Assembly (NCBI GenBank): GCA_964448755.1
Contig: CAYUXF010000016.1
Span: 1 to 29,242, forward strand
DNA: 29,242 nt
Direction: 5' to 3'
Origin: CAYUXF01 sp964448755
Lineage (GTDB): Bacteria; Margulisbacteria; Termititenacia; Termititenacales; CAYUXF01
Shown: piece by piece, positions 18,629 through 26,174 of the stretch
Layout: each line of letters starts with the position of its first letter
How positions within the stretch are numbered: the stretch's first letter is position 1
Translations under genes and position numbers: made by a program
The notes under the pieces: model-generated
The model's database searches: none
What the model was told of the DNA's origin: nothing
Seen by the model: the letters and a program-made list of their open reading frames with translations, nothing else

Positions 18629-19843
18629 ATAGATTACCGATTCCGCCTGGCCGTCAGCGGTAAAAGTTTCCGTGTTAACATCGATAATTACTTCTTGGGC
18701 ATTGAGCCAGGAGCCGTCGTCTCGTTTCAGCCTGACATTGCCGGACATATAGATCTTGGCTGTCTTTTCTTGATAGTTGGCTTTGTCGGAGACAGCTTCT
18801 TTGTTTTTTAATGTTACGCGAACATTAGTCCGGGAGTTAAGGTCTTTGGTCTTGGTATTAATATTGATCTCTTCAGCCTGCATGACCATTTTTTCCGCTA
18901 AGAGTTTTCTTCCTTCTTTGTTCTGAAGGTTGGCTAATGTTTTTTCATCTAAGAGCCAGTCAGAGCGGTCAAAGACCAGCATGGCTTTTTGCGAGAGAAT
19001 TAATTCCTCAGATTTTTCACGGTAAACTACTTCTTCTGCCGAACCCTGTTTGTCTTTCTGCCAGATAACAATTTGTCCGTTAAGTGTTGCGGTCAGTTCA
19101 TTTTCTCGTGGTGCAAATAATTCTAACTTCGCACAGGTTATTTTTGTTGCTTGTTGCTGCAGTTTATCCTGGTCGTCCTGTCCTTTGATCTGCAAAACAA
19201 TATTCTGGCTAATTGTTAAAATATCTTGATCCATGGCAATGCTTAAATTGGTGCCTGTTATCTGAGTTCTATTTTCTGCCAGAAAAAAACCGTTATTAAA
19301 ATTTAGCGTGTTGTCAGTGTGGTTTACAACAGCCCGATCGGCAGAGATGGTCAGCGTTTCGTTGCCAATAGTTATTTTATTATTCAAATAGGTTTTTTTT
19401 TCGTCAGAAAAATACTGTAATTCTTCGCTTTGTACAGTGTAATAATTTTTAGTCTCGGTAACCTCTTTAATTAAATGCGCTAGAATGCCGCCCTGGGCAT
19501 AAAGTCTCTCTTGTTCGGCATTGACCCGGATCTTTTTGGCCTGCAAATTGTCAATAATTATCGCTTCGTTTTTAAATAATTTGCCGTCAAAAACATTTTC
19601 AATTAGTGAATGGTCTATAGAATATGGTGATGAGGTGTAGTTTGCTTTGACCTGCCAGAGCAGATTGCCATTTGTCTGATAGCCAAAAAGCGTTAATCCC
19701 TGGGCCTCTACTTTTTTATCCGTAAGAGTATTGGTTTGCAGGAAATCTTCTGTACTCATAAAGAGCAGGTAGAGTGTAAAAAGGAGCAGCAGTCCGCAGA
19801 AAAAATTAATTAAACGGCGGAATTTTTGATATAGTTCTTTCAA
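18617..19843 (-). CDS. LptC/LptA (OstA)-like LPS-transport protein
   Basis: This 408-residue protein has one N-terminal membrane helix (about 12-30), then an LptC-like stretch (A-Q-G-L-T-L-F-G-Y-Q-T-N-G-N-L-L-W-Q-V-K-A) and a long run of OstA-type repeats with alternating strands (ISADRAVVNHTDNTLNFNNG, then Y-M-S-G-N-V-R-L near the end). Lpt proteins form the periplasmic bridge that carries lipopolysaccharide to the outer membrane. Standard LptC is about 190 residues, so this is twice the size and may combine LptC and LptA functions. The start is TTG, overlapping the U32 stop in a TTGA, with AAGGA seven bases upstream. Confidence 0.75.
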   Translation of the reverse strand: MKELYQKFRRLINFFCGLLLLFTLYLLFMSTEDFLQTNTLTDKKVEAQGLTLFGYQTNGNLLWQVKANYTSSPYSIDHSLIENVFDGKLFKNEAIIIDNLQAKKIRVNAEQERLYAQGGILAHLIKEVTETKNYYTVQSEELQYFSDEKKTYLNNKITIGNETLTISADRAVVNHTDNTLNFNNGFFLAENRTQITGTNLSIAMDQDILTISQNIVLQIKGQDDQDKLQQQATKITCAKLELFAPRENELTATLNGQIVIWQKDKQGSAEEVVYREKSEELILSQKAMLVFDRSDWLLDEKTLANLQNKEGRKLLAEKMVMQAEEININTKTKDLNSRTNVRVTLKNKEAVSDKANYQEKTAKIYMSGNVRLKRDDGSWLNAQEVIIDVNTETFTADGQAESVIYLKR

Positions 19844-21060
19844 GACCGTTCCTTTCTGAGAATAGAGTGTTTGCTGATCTGTTCGATATTTTCTTCAAGT
19901 GGTATCGTCACCAAATAGCCGTTGTGGGCCGCTTCTAAATACTCACCGCTCTCGTGCAGTATTTTTGTTACTTTAAATTGCCGGACTGTTGTCTGATGCG
20001 GATCAATTATCTCTAGTGTATCGCCAAGGACAAAGCGGTTGCGTCCTAATACTTTGAGTGTTTTTTTGGCCGGGTCGTGGTTCTCTATGGTGCCGACAAA
20101 ATCATAGCCGCGAATATAGGCGGACTCTGCCGGATATTCGGTTTCATTGCCCGGACCGGGCAGATAAAAGCCGGTTGTGTAAGGGCGGTGAGAAACTTTG
20201 GTCAGTTCACTGAGCCATTCCGGACGAAAAACGTAGTTTTGGGCATCAGCTAAAAAGCTGTCTAAAGCCTGACGGTAAATTCTGGTAACTGCCGCTACAT
20301 AATAGGCCGATTTCATCCGTCCTTCTATTTTTAAGCTGCTAATGCCAGATGAAGCTATTGTCGGCAGATGTTCTATTAAACAGAGATCGCGTGAATTTAA
20401 AATATAAGTTCCTTTTTCATCTTCACAAATAGTTTGTTCTTCTGTGCGCAGGCTTTCTTTTAACTGATATTCCCAGCGGCAGGGCTGCGCACAGTCGCCG
20501 CGGTTGGCGGAGCGGCCGGTCATATATTTGGAGAGGAGGCAGCGCCCGGAATAGGCTATACACATGGCGCCGTGGACAAAAATTTCTAACTCCATATCCG
20601 GCACCTGTTTTTTTATAGCAGCTATCTGCGCTAAGCTCAGTTCGCGCGCTAAGACAATTCTTTTGACACCCTGGTTTTTCCAGAAACGGACACTGTCGCT
20701 GTTCATGGTATTGGCCTGGGTGCTCAAGTGTATCTTGGTATTAGTACCGAGCATATTCAAACGATAAACCACGCCGGGGTCAGAAACAATGACAGCGTCA
20801 ATGCCGCTCTTTTCCGCTTCTTGAAAATAGGTGATCATTTTGTCCAGATCATTGTCAAAGGCAAAGATATTCATAGCTAAATAGACTTTGCAGCCGTGTT
20901 CGTGCGCAAAGCGGACACCTTCTTTAAGGTCTTCTAGCGAAAAAGAGGTGTCAAAAGTCCGCAGTGAATAATTGCCTGCACCGCAATAGACGGCATCGGC
21001 GCCAAAGCGAACCGCGGTTTTGAGTTTTTCTAAATTGCCGGCCGGCGCTAAAAGTTCCAT
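19840..21060 (-). CDS. U32 family (peptidase U32 / tRNA-hydroxylation type) protein
   Basis: This 406-residue protein starts M-E-L-L-A-P-A-G-N-L-E. It carries the U32 signature with E-I-F-V-H-G-A-M-C-I-A-Y-S-G-R-C-L-L-S at about 159-177 and cysteines C167, C174, C190 and C194. Family members now studied (TrhP/RlhA type) hydroxylate RNA bases, using prephenate-dependent chemistry and cysteine-bound iron-sulfur clusters; older annotations call them collagenase-like proteases. The C-terminal domain (about 320-406) fits the small beta domain of this family. I rejected a longer in-frame start at 21189 because it lies in the inserted DUF559 module. The lptC-like gene follows with a 4-bp overlap. 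Confidence 0.9.
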   Translation of the reverse strand: MELLAPAGNLEKLKTAVRFGADAVYCGAGNYSLRTFDTSFSLEDLKEGVRFAHEHGCKVYLAMNIFAFDNDLDKMITYFQEAEKSGIDAVIVSDPGVVYRLNMLGTNTKIHLSTQANTMNSDSVRFWKNQGVKRIVLARELSLAQIAAIKKQVPDMELEIFVHGAMCIAYSGRCLLSKYMTGRSANRGDCAQPCRWEYQLKESLRTEEQTICEDEKGTYILNSRDLCLIEHLPTIASSGISSLKIEGRMKSAYYVAAVTRIYRQALDSFLADAQNYVFRPEWLSELTKVSHRPYTTGFYLPGPGNETEYPAESAYIRGYDFVGTIENHDPAKKTLKVLGRNRFVLGDTLEIIDPHQTTVRQFKVTKILHESGEYLEAAHNGYLVTIPLEENIEQISKHSILRKERS

Positions 21061-21069
21061 GATAAAAAA

Positions 21070-21079
21070 ATTATAACAT
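21070..21079 (-). promoter_or_regulatory. Extended -10 promoter of U32 gene, probably leaderless
   Basis: On the minus strand the sequence reads ATGTTATAAT, an exact extended -10 (TG-n-TATAAT). It ends nine bases before the ATG at 21060, and no Shine-Dalgarno sequence fits, so transcription would start within a few bases of the ATG. Confidence 0.55.
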
Positions 21080-21123
21080 GAGAGTCTTAAACCGACTAAA
21101 AAAATACCTGCACATTTTCTGAT
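21079..21123. repeat. 45-bp direct repeat, left copy
   Basis: This is identical base for base to 21633-21677. It begins TGAGAGTCTTAAACC and ends CACATTTTCTGAT. The two copies bracket the DUF559 module. Confidence 0.97.
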
Positions 21124-21162
21124 AATAAATAAGTTAGTAAAAATAGTAGCGGTTGTTAAGTT

Positions 21163-21216
21163 TAACTCACCCTTTGCCCTGGCGGGCATTTCCCTCTCTT
21201 GAAAAGAGAGGGAAAA
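21163..21216. repeat. REP-like hairpin repeat, left end of module
   Basis: It starts TAACTCACCC and holds a 10-bp perfect stem (21191-21200 with 21204-21213, loop GAA) made of TCCCTCTCTT and its complement. It resembles 21589-21628 (inverted) and 26135-26174 (direct), but carries a longer spacer before the stem. Confidence 0.8.
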
Positions 21217-21220
21217 CCTT

Positions 21221-21571
21221 TTATATGATAGAGCTGATTTCTTCTAGAACGCCATTAATGTTATTAAATAATTCTTTGTTTTTAAATCTTAAAACAGTAA
21301 ATCCTAAGTAATTAATGATGTGATCTCTAAACTGATCTCTATCGATCATGTAATCGTGAATTTTCCCATCAAGTTCTAATACTAATTTGAGGTCATGACA
21401 ATAGAAATCAGCGACATAAAAGTGTTTTTTGTTGTCATGATCAAAAATAATAGGATATTGTCTGACAAATTTAAGATTTAAAAATTTTCTTCCGCGTATT
21501 TTCTCCCAGAGTAAATTTTCAGCAGGAGTTTGATTGTTTCTTAATTGTCGAACAACGGATTTTATGTCCAT
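21221..21571 (-). CDS. DUF559 (PD-(D/E)XK, Vsr-like) endonuclease-domain protein
   Basis: This 116-residue protein is nearly all DUF559 domain. It has L-R-N-N-Q-T-P-A-E-N-L-L-W (about 10-22), F-V-R-Q-Y-P-I (35-41), V-A-D-F-Y-C with D55, L-E-L-D-G-K-I-H with E66, D68 and H72, and G-F-T-V-L-R-F-K-N-K-E (90-100). This fold is related to very-short-patch-repair nucleases, and the acidic residues are in place for metal-dependent DNA cutting. No substrate is established. It is the only gene in the module and has inverted hairpin repeats on both sides, an arrangement like that of RAYT transposases with REPs. The -10 lies six bases before the ATG. Confidence 0.88.
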   Translation of the reverse strand: MDIKSVVRQLRNNQTPAENLLWEKIRGRKFLNLKFVRQYPIIFDHDNKKHFYVADFYCHDLKLVLELDGKIHDYMIDRDQFRDHIINYLGFTVLRFKNKELFNNINGVLEEISSII

Positions 21572-21577
21572 AAATTT

Positions 21578-21587
21578 ATTATAACAT
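21578..21587 (-). promoter_or_regulatory. Extended -10 promoter of DUF559 gene
   Basis: The minus strand reads ATGTTATAAT, the same ten bases as before the U32 gene. It ends six bases before the ATG at 21571, and no Shine-Dalgarno sequence is visible, which suggests a leaderless or nearly leaderless transcript. Confidence 0.5.
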
Positions 21588-21588
21588 C

Positions 21589-21628
21589 ACCCCCTCTCTT
21601 TCAAGAGAGGGGGCTTGGGGGTGAGTTA
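21589..21628. repeat. REP-like hairpin repeat, right end of module (inverted)
   Basis: A 10-bp perfect stem (21590-21599 with 21604-21613) is followed by GCTTGGGGGTGAGTTA. Read on the minus strand it is nearly the same as the solitary copy at 26135-26174, differing mainly in two bases after the C-run and in the loop. Confidence 0.88.
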
Positions 21629-21632
21629 TGGT

Positions 21633-21677
21633 TGAGAGTCTTAAACCGACTAAAAAAATACCTGCACATTTTCTGAT
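21633..21677. repeat. 45-bp direct repeat, right copy
   Basis: This is identical to 21079-21123. It ends eight bases before the -10 of gpmI. Confidence 0.97.
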
Positions 21678-21684
21678 TTTGCTG

Positions 21685-21690
21685 TAAAAT
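21685..21690 (+). promoter_or_regulatory. Putative -10 of gpmI, probably leaderless
   Basis: TAAAAT ends nine bases before the gpmI ATG, with no Shine-Dalgarno sequence between. The geometry matches the U32 promoter on the other strand. No good -35 is seen. Confidence 0.4.
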
Positions 21691-21699
21691 CAGCACCCT

Positions 21700-23223
21700 A
21701 TGAATAAAAAAGTTGTTGCGCTGGTCGTTTTGGACGGCTGGGGTCTTAATGAAAATAAAAAACAGAACGCTATTTTGTCGGCTAAAACGCCTAATATGGA
21801 TCGTTTGTTTGCCGAGTATCCGCATACCGCTATCGGCGCTTGCGGCGAAGATGTCGGTTTAACGCCGGGACAAATGGGTAACTCGGAAGTCGGCCACCTT
21901 AATATCGGTGCCGGGCGGATAGTTTATCAAGACCTGACCAAAATAACCAAAGCCATTAAGGACGGCGATTTTTTCACTAACGAAGTTCTTTTAGCTGCGG
22001 TAGAGAGCTGTGTTGAAAATAATTCGGCGCTCCATTTAATGGGTCTTTTTTCCGATGGCGGCGTGCACTCGCATCTTGATCATCTCTATGGCCTTTTAAA
22101 AATGGCCAAAAATAGCGGGTTAACCAAAGTCTATGTACACGCTTTTCTTGATGGTCGCGATGTGCCGCCACGCTGTGCCGAAAAGTATTTTAAAGAATTT
22201 GAGGCAAAGGCTGCCGAAATAGGTGTTGGTAAAATAGCTACAATAGTTGGGCGTTATTATGCCATGGACAGAGATAACCGCTGGGAGCGTGTCAGCCAGG
22301 GTTATGAACTGTTGACTGAATTAAAAGGAAAAGAGTTTGCCGATCCGCAGGCAGCGATGGCCGATGCTTATGCCCGCGGTGAAGATGATGAATTTGTTAC
22401 CCCTTTGGTGATTGCCGGCGCAGAACCTGTGCAGGATAAAGATGCGCTGATCTTTTTTAATTTTAGACCGGATCGCGCCAGAGAAATAACCAGATGCTTC
22501 ATTGATGAAAAGTTTTCCGGCTTCGTTAAAAATAAGGCGCCAAAAGTTCATTTTGTTTGCATGACACCTTATGATGAAACATTTGCTGCACCGGTAGCTT
22601 ACCCAAAAGACAATGTTGACCTGCCGCTGGCGGAGGTGTTGAGCCGGGCTGGATTAAAACAGCTGCATACAGCCGAAACAGAAAAATATGCGCATGTTAC
22701 ATTCTTTTTTAATGGCGGGCGCGAAGAGCCTTTTGCCAATGAAGATCGCCTGTTGGTCCCTTCGCCTAAAGTGGCTACTTACGATCTAAAGCCGGAGATG
22801 TCGGCATATGAGGTTACAGAAAAAGTTCTAGAGACGATCGCGGCTAATAAATATGATGTCATAATTATGAACTACGCCAATGCCGATATGGTTGGCCACA
22901 CCGGTGTTTTTGATGCGGCGGTCAAGGCGGCCGAGGCTGTAGATAAATGTGTGGGACAGATAGTTGAGAAAATAACGGCTCATGGCGGGCAGTTAATTAT
23001 TACGGCGGATCACGGTAACTCCGACCAGATGCTCGACGAGGACGGCAGTGTTTGGACGGCACATTCTTTGAATAAAGTGCCGCTGATTCTTGTCTCTGAC
23101 GAACATAAAAATGTAAAATTAAAAGATGGCGGCATTCTGGCCGATATTGCGCCGACGCTGTTGACGTTACTTAAAATTGAGAAGCCGGCTAATTGGAGCG
23201 GCCGTTCTTTAATAGTTGAATAA
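21700..23223 (+). CDS. gpmI: 2,3-bisphosphoglycerate-independent phosphoglycerate mutase
   Basis: This is the cytoplasmic glycolytic enzyme that interconverts 3- and 2-phosphoglycerate with two metal ions. Its alkaline-phosphatase-like domain starts V-V-L-D-G-W-G with metal ligand D12 and has nucleophile Ser62 in G-Q-M-G-N-S-E-V-G-H. The inserted transferase domain contains H-x-F-L-D-G-R-D-V-P-P and G-R-Y-Y-A-M-D-R-D-x-R-W. The late metal site includes N-Y-A-N-A-D-M-V-G-H-T-G and T-A-D-H-G-N-S-D. Length (507) is normal. It heads an operon with secG 23 bases later. Confidence 0.97.
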   Translation: MNKKVVALVVLDGWGLNENKKQNAILSAKTPNMDRLFAEYPHTAIGACGEDVGLTPGQMGNSEVGHLNIGAGRIVYQDLTKITKAIKDGDFFTNEVLLAAVESCVENNSALHLMGLFSDGGVHSHLDHLYGLLKMAKNSGLTKVYVHAFLDGRDVPPRCAEKYFKEFEAKAAEIGVGKIATIVGRYYAMDRDNRWERVSQGYELLTELKGKEFADPQAAMADAYARGEDDEFVTPLVIAGAEPVQDKDALIFFNFRPDRAREITRCFIDEKFSGFVKNKAPKVHFVCMTPYDETFAAPVAYPKDNVDLPLAEVLSRAGLKQLHTAETEKYAHVTFFFNGGREEPFANEDRLLVPSPKVATYDLKPEMSAYEVTEKVLETIAANKYDVIIMNYANADMVGHTGVFDAAVKAAEAVDKCVGQIVEKITAHGGQLIITADHGNSDQMLDEDGSVWTAHSLNKVPLILVSDEHKNVKLKDGGILADIAPTLLTLLKIEKPANWSGRSLIVE

Positions 23224-23246
23224 ATAGGATAAACGGGAGGAAAACC

Positions 23247-23462
23247 ATGAAGTTTTTGATCATTATACAGACAATCTTAGCTATTCTGCTGGTGCTGGCG
23301 GTGCTGATGCATGCTGCTAAAGCGGAAGGCATTGCGGCCATTGGCGGTAACGCCCATATGTTTGGCGGCCAAAAAGATCTGGAAAAAGGGCTCGATAAAT
23401 TGACCGCTTTTTTAGGCGGTGGTTTTGTGCTGGTCTCTTTGATCATCGCCATTATCAGCTAA
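23247..23462 (+). CDS. secG: Preprotein translocase subunit SecG
   Basis: This 71-residue inner-membrane protein has two helices (about 3-22 and 52-70) joined by a glycine-rich loop (G-I-A-A-I-G-G-N-A, then M-F-G-G), the SecG pattern. SecG assists the SecYE channel during export. A strong GGGAGG lies before the ATG. gpmI next to secG is a common arrangement in bacteria. A DUF4015-type exported protein follows after 28 bases. Confidence 0.92.
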   Translation: MKFLIIIQTILAILLVLAVLMHAAKAEGIAAIGGNAHMFGGQKDLEKGLDKLTAFLGGGFVLVSLIIAIIS

Positions 23463-23490
23463 TTATTCAGAATAAAATTTAGGATACATA

Positions 23491-24381
23491 ATGCGTTGTC
23501 TTAAAAAGTTATCGCTCAGATATATTGTGATTTTTTTTGTTCTTTTGGCCGGTGTGGCGAGCGCTGCTGAGCGTGCGGCGCCGGAGAAAATTTACGGCAT
23601 TTATTTGAATAGCTATGTCATGCGGACGCCAAAAGTTTTCAGTGAAATAATTGCCAATGCCAAAAAACACCGGATCAATACCCTGGTTTGCGACTATGAG
23701 GGGCAGCAGAGCGGCAATTATCTGCAGAATTTTAATTTAGCCAAAGAAGAGAAATTTTATTTGGTGGCACGGATAGTGGTTTTTCAGGATGGCGCTACGA
23801 CAACTAATATTAGAGATGAAAAAAACTGGCTAAAAAAACAAGGGTATGCCAAACAGGCGGAAAAACTGGGTTTTAACGAAATTCAATTTGATTATATCCG
23901 GTTTGTTGATGCCGGCCGGCCCGATAAGAATAAAAGAGTTATTATTGGTGATTTTTTAAAAGAGGCGGTTGTCCATTTAAATATTCCAGTGCAAATTGAT
24001 GTCTTTGGTTCGGTCGCCTATCATCCGCACGATGTCATTGGCCAGGACCTCAATTATTTTGCCGATATTATTGACGCGGTCTGTCCAATGTTATACCCTT
24101 CACATTTTTTTCTGGATAAAATGCGGATGAGTAAACCCTATTTTACAATGCACGAAGGGATCACGCTGGCTAAAAAACAGATCAGTTATCGGCCGGTCAA
24201 AGTGATCCCCTATATCCAGAGTTTTGCGCTCAATGTCAGTTATTCTGGTCTTACCGTTCCGGAGTATGTTGCTGAGCAAATTAAGGCGGTAAAAGATGCT
24301 AAAGCTGACGGTTTTTTTGTCTGGAACGCCAATAGCGATTACCGTGACACCTGGGCAGCACTAAAAAAACAGAGGCTGTAA
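23491..24381 (+). CDS. DUF4015-type putative glycosyl hydrolase, exported
   Basis: This 296-residue protein has a signal peptide (about 1-25, cleavage near A-S-A-A-E) and a TIM-barrel-type domain. The key blocks are L-G-F-N-E-I-Q-F-D-Y-I-R-F with D134, I-D-V-F-G with D170, and C-P-M-L-Y-P-S-H at about 198-205. These are the features I know from DUF4015 (PF13200), a family predicted to act on glycans, with no substrate established. It sits after secG on the same strand and ends 74 bases before a terminator-like hairpin. The family call is good; enzyme activity is inferred. Confidence 0.85.
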   Translation: MRCLKKLSLRYIVIFFVLLAGVASAAERAAPEKIYGIYLNSYVMRTPKVFSEIIANAKKHRINTLVCDYEGQQSGNYLQNFNLAKEEKFYLVARIVVFQDGATTTNIRDEKNWLKKQGYAKQAEKLGFNEIQFDYIRFVDAGRPDKNKRVIIGDFLKEAVVHLNIPVQIDVFGSVAYHPHDVIGQDLNYFADIIDAVCPMLYPSHFFLDKMRMSKPYFTMHEGITLAKKQISYRPVKVIPYIQSFALNVSYSGLTVPEYVAEQIKAVKDAKADGFFVWNANSDYRDTWAALKKQRL

Positions 24382-24407
24382 ATCTCTCAAAAATATTATT
24401 TTTTTAT

Positions 24408-24435
24408 GCAAGTTTCGCCGTGATTTTCACGATAT
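24408..24435 (+). promoter_or_regulatory. Sigma-28-like promoter candidate, copy 1
   Basis: GCAAGTTT (24408-24415), 12 bases, CACGATAT (24428-24435). The sigma-28 (FliA/SigD) consensus is TAAAGTTT, 11 bases, GCCGATAA. The same pattern with the same 12-base spacing is at 27547-27574. A TATAAT at 24441-24446 is an alternative sigma-70 -10 without a good -35. An inverted repeat CGTGA-TTT-TCACG (24419-24431) lies in the spacer. Confidence 0.45.
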
Positions 24436-24455
24436 AAAGGTATAATAATTAAGGG

Positions 24456-24491
24456 GGAGATATGTTTGCCTGGCAAAATATCTCCTTTTTT
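24456..24491 (+). terminator. Rho-independent terminator or attenuator hairpin
   Basis: An outer stem GGAGATAT/ATATCTCC (24456-24463 with 24478-24485) stacks on an inner stem TTTGC/GCAAA with loop CTG and one bulged G. Six T follow (24486-24491). It may end the gpmI-secG-DUF4015 transcript. Because promoter candidates lie just upstream, it could instead attenuate the next gene. Confidence 0.78.
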
Positions 24492-24520
24492 ATTGCAGAC
24501 ACGCTAAAAACGGAGGGTTT

Positions 24521-26137
24521 ATGACAGTAACAATGACTAAAAAATACGGAATGGAAGATGCCGCTTACCGTCAGGCGGCGGAAGTTTACCGCAAAAAAGT
24601 GGCCGAAGACCCCGCCAATAAGAAAAAAAGCGACAGGGCCAAAGTAATAATTGCCGACAAACAGATCATTAAAGATCTCCCTAAAATGGATGTCATAAAA
24701 AAAGATTTTTTTGTTACAGAAGAAGAGGCGCGCCGTTTTTTAAAAATAGAGGGTGATAAAAAAGAAGAAGTCAGCGTAAAAGCAGATGATAAAACAGATG
24801 ACAAAAAGAGTGCGGAAGAGGAGAAATATTCACTTAAAGATATTGAAAAATTCAAAGAGGCAGTTCTTGCTGACGCAGAAAAAATAAAAAAAGACCCGGC
24901 GCTGATCAATAAAATTAGAGCCGATCTAGCCAAAATGGAAAAAGAGAATAAGGCAAAATATGCGCAGCTACGTGAAGATCTTCTTTTGACGCCCGCCAAT
25001 TTCCTTTTTAAAAAAGAGAAAATATCGCCTGTGCCGGACTACGATAACGCCGTGGAAGAGTGGCTGGCCGAGACCATCAGTACCGGCAATAAAAAAGTAA
25101 CTACCGCTGAGATCAATGAGTTATTTAAATTTAAAACAAATACAACAACTGAAGATAAAGAAGAACAAGCAAAATCTCGCACTACAACTATTGGCGAGTT
25201 AAAAAAATTCTTAATAAATAAAGCGGGCTGGCGCAAAGAGGCGGTGGCTATCCTTTTTAACGGCGAGTCTGATGACACAGAAATTGCTTTAAAAGACTTT
25301 AAAGATGTTATTTACAAGAACGTTAAAAAATTTAATGACCGCTGTAACGATACCGAGTATCTGCGGGCGCTGGGCATTTACGATGGCAAAGACGATGAAA
25401 AGTATATCGGAAAAAAATATCAGGAATATACTTATTTTTATAAATATAACCATCAAGAGGCTAAAGATGCTGTTTTAAAAATTCAAGACCGCAAAGATAA
25501 TCCGGCCGGCCTCAATAAAATTTTAAAACGGTTCAAATCTTTTGACGGCGATGTCAATAATTGGAGTGCCGCGGAAATAGATCTGGCATATGTTTATCTT
25601 TCGCTGCATAAAGAATATGCGCTCGATGACGAACTGGAAATTATTGAGAATACCAGAAATGTCAGTTACCTCAAGTTTTGCCGCGCTTATGGTTTAGACC
25701 AAAAAGAAGGCGTTTCTGAAACAGAAAAAGACGATCCGCCGACGACAGCCAAAAAAGTTGATGGGGTTTTGACTGCGTATACTGGCGACGAAAAAGAGCT
25801 CTCGGATAATCAAAAATATATTCGCTGGTGGGACTATCGCGATGATCACAGCAAGCTGACTAAAGACGATAACTTTGTTATTAGACGCGTGGCTAAAAAT
25901 AAAAAAGGGCAGGTAGTTGGTTTTCCGGAAACCGGACTTGGCGCGGTAGACGTTAAATATCTGTGGATCAAAAATGGCGGTGGCTGGTCGGTAAAAGGGA
26001 GTAAATATCTGGAGGCTGTTGTAAAAGTTAACGGCAAATATTATGAATGTATCATTAGAGATAACGCTAATAAAGCGGATGTTAAAAAAACAAGATATAA
26101 GAACTTGAGCAAGAAAGAAAGTGAGCCGATTAAGTAA
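24521..26137 (+). CDS. Unknown protein, 538 aa, first of a related cluster
   Basis: I do not recognise a family. The protein is lysine-, aspartate- and glutamate-rich, has no signal peptide and no membrane helix, and is probably mostly helical to about residue 330. A W-rich, likely beta-rich end follows (about 430-538, with Y-I-R-W-W-D-Y and Y-L-W-I-K-N-G-G-G-W). Residues 1-80 resemble the starts of the next two genes: I-K-D-L-P at 50-54, F-L-K-I-E-G-D at 73-79. Motifs such as K-K-V-T-T-A-E-I and N-N-W-S-A-A-E-I look like degenerate EF-hand halves, but the calcium-binding residues are incomplete. GGAGG precedes the ATG. The stop TAA is the first three bases of a REP-like repeat. Confidence 0.72.
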   Translation: MTVTMTKKYGMEDAAYRQAAEVYRKKVAEDPANKKKSDRAKVIIADKQIIKDLPKMDVIKKDFFVTEEEARRFLKIEGDKKEEVSVKADDKTDDKKSAEEEKYSLKDIEKFKEAVLADAEKIKKDPALINKIRADLAKMEKENKAKYAQLREDLLLTPANFLFKKEKISPVPDYDNAVEEWLAETISTGNKKVTTAEINELFKFKTNTTTEDKEEQAKSRTTTIGELKKFLINKAGWRKEAVAILFNGESDDTEIALKDFKDVIYKNVKKFNDRCNDTEYLRALGIYDGKDDEKYIGKKYQEYTYFYKYNHQEAKDAVLKIQDRKDNPAGLNKILKRFKSFDGDVNNWSAAEIDLAYVYLSLHKEYALDDELEIIENTRNVSYLKFCRAYGLDQKEGVSETEKDDPPTTAKKVDGVLTAYTGDEKELSDNQKYIRWWDYRDDHSKLTKDDNFVIRRVAKNKKGQVVGFPETGLGAVDVKYLWIKNGGGWSVKGSKYLEAVVKVNGKYYECIIRDNANKADVKKTRYKNLSKKESEPIK

Positions 26138-26174
26138 CTCACCCCCTTGCCCCCTCTCTTCAAAAGAGAGGGGG
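26135..26174. repeat. Solitary REP-like hairpin repeat
   Basis: It begins TAACTCACCCCC and ends in an 11-bp perfect stem (26150-26160 with 26164-26174, loop CAA). It is nearly identical to the module end at 21589-21628 read in reverse. Its first three bases are the stop codon of the 538-residue gene. Confidence 0.88.

Larger units (their letters stand above)
21124..21632. mobile_element. Putative DUF559 mobile module
   Basis: This 509-base segment lies between two perfect 45-bp direct repeats. Its core (21163-21628) is bounded by inverted ends: TAACTCACC at the left, GGTGAGTTA at the right. Each end continues into a C-rich tract and a CCCTCTCTT hairpin. The only gene inside is DUF559 on the minus strand. 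Removing the module plus one repeat copy would leave a clean short spacer between divergent U32 and gpmI. That mobility follows from this layout is an inference; no known IS family is recognised. Confidence 0.6.

Noticed and set aside
21061..21189. Longer U32 start at 21189
   Set aside because: The added 43 residues come from the 45-bp repeat and the inserted module; U32 proteins begin at M-E-L-L-A-P-A-G.
21163..21628. CRISPR or known insertion sequence
   Set aside because: There are only two inverted hairpin copies and one direct repeat pair, no spacer series, no cas gene and no recognised transposase.
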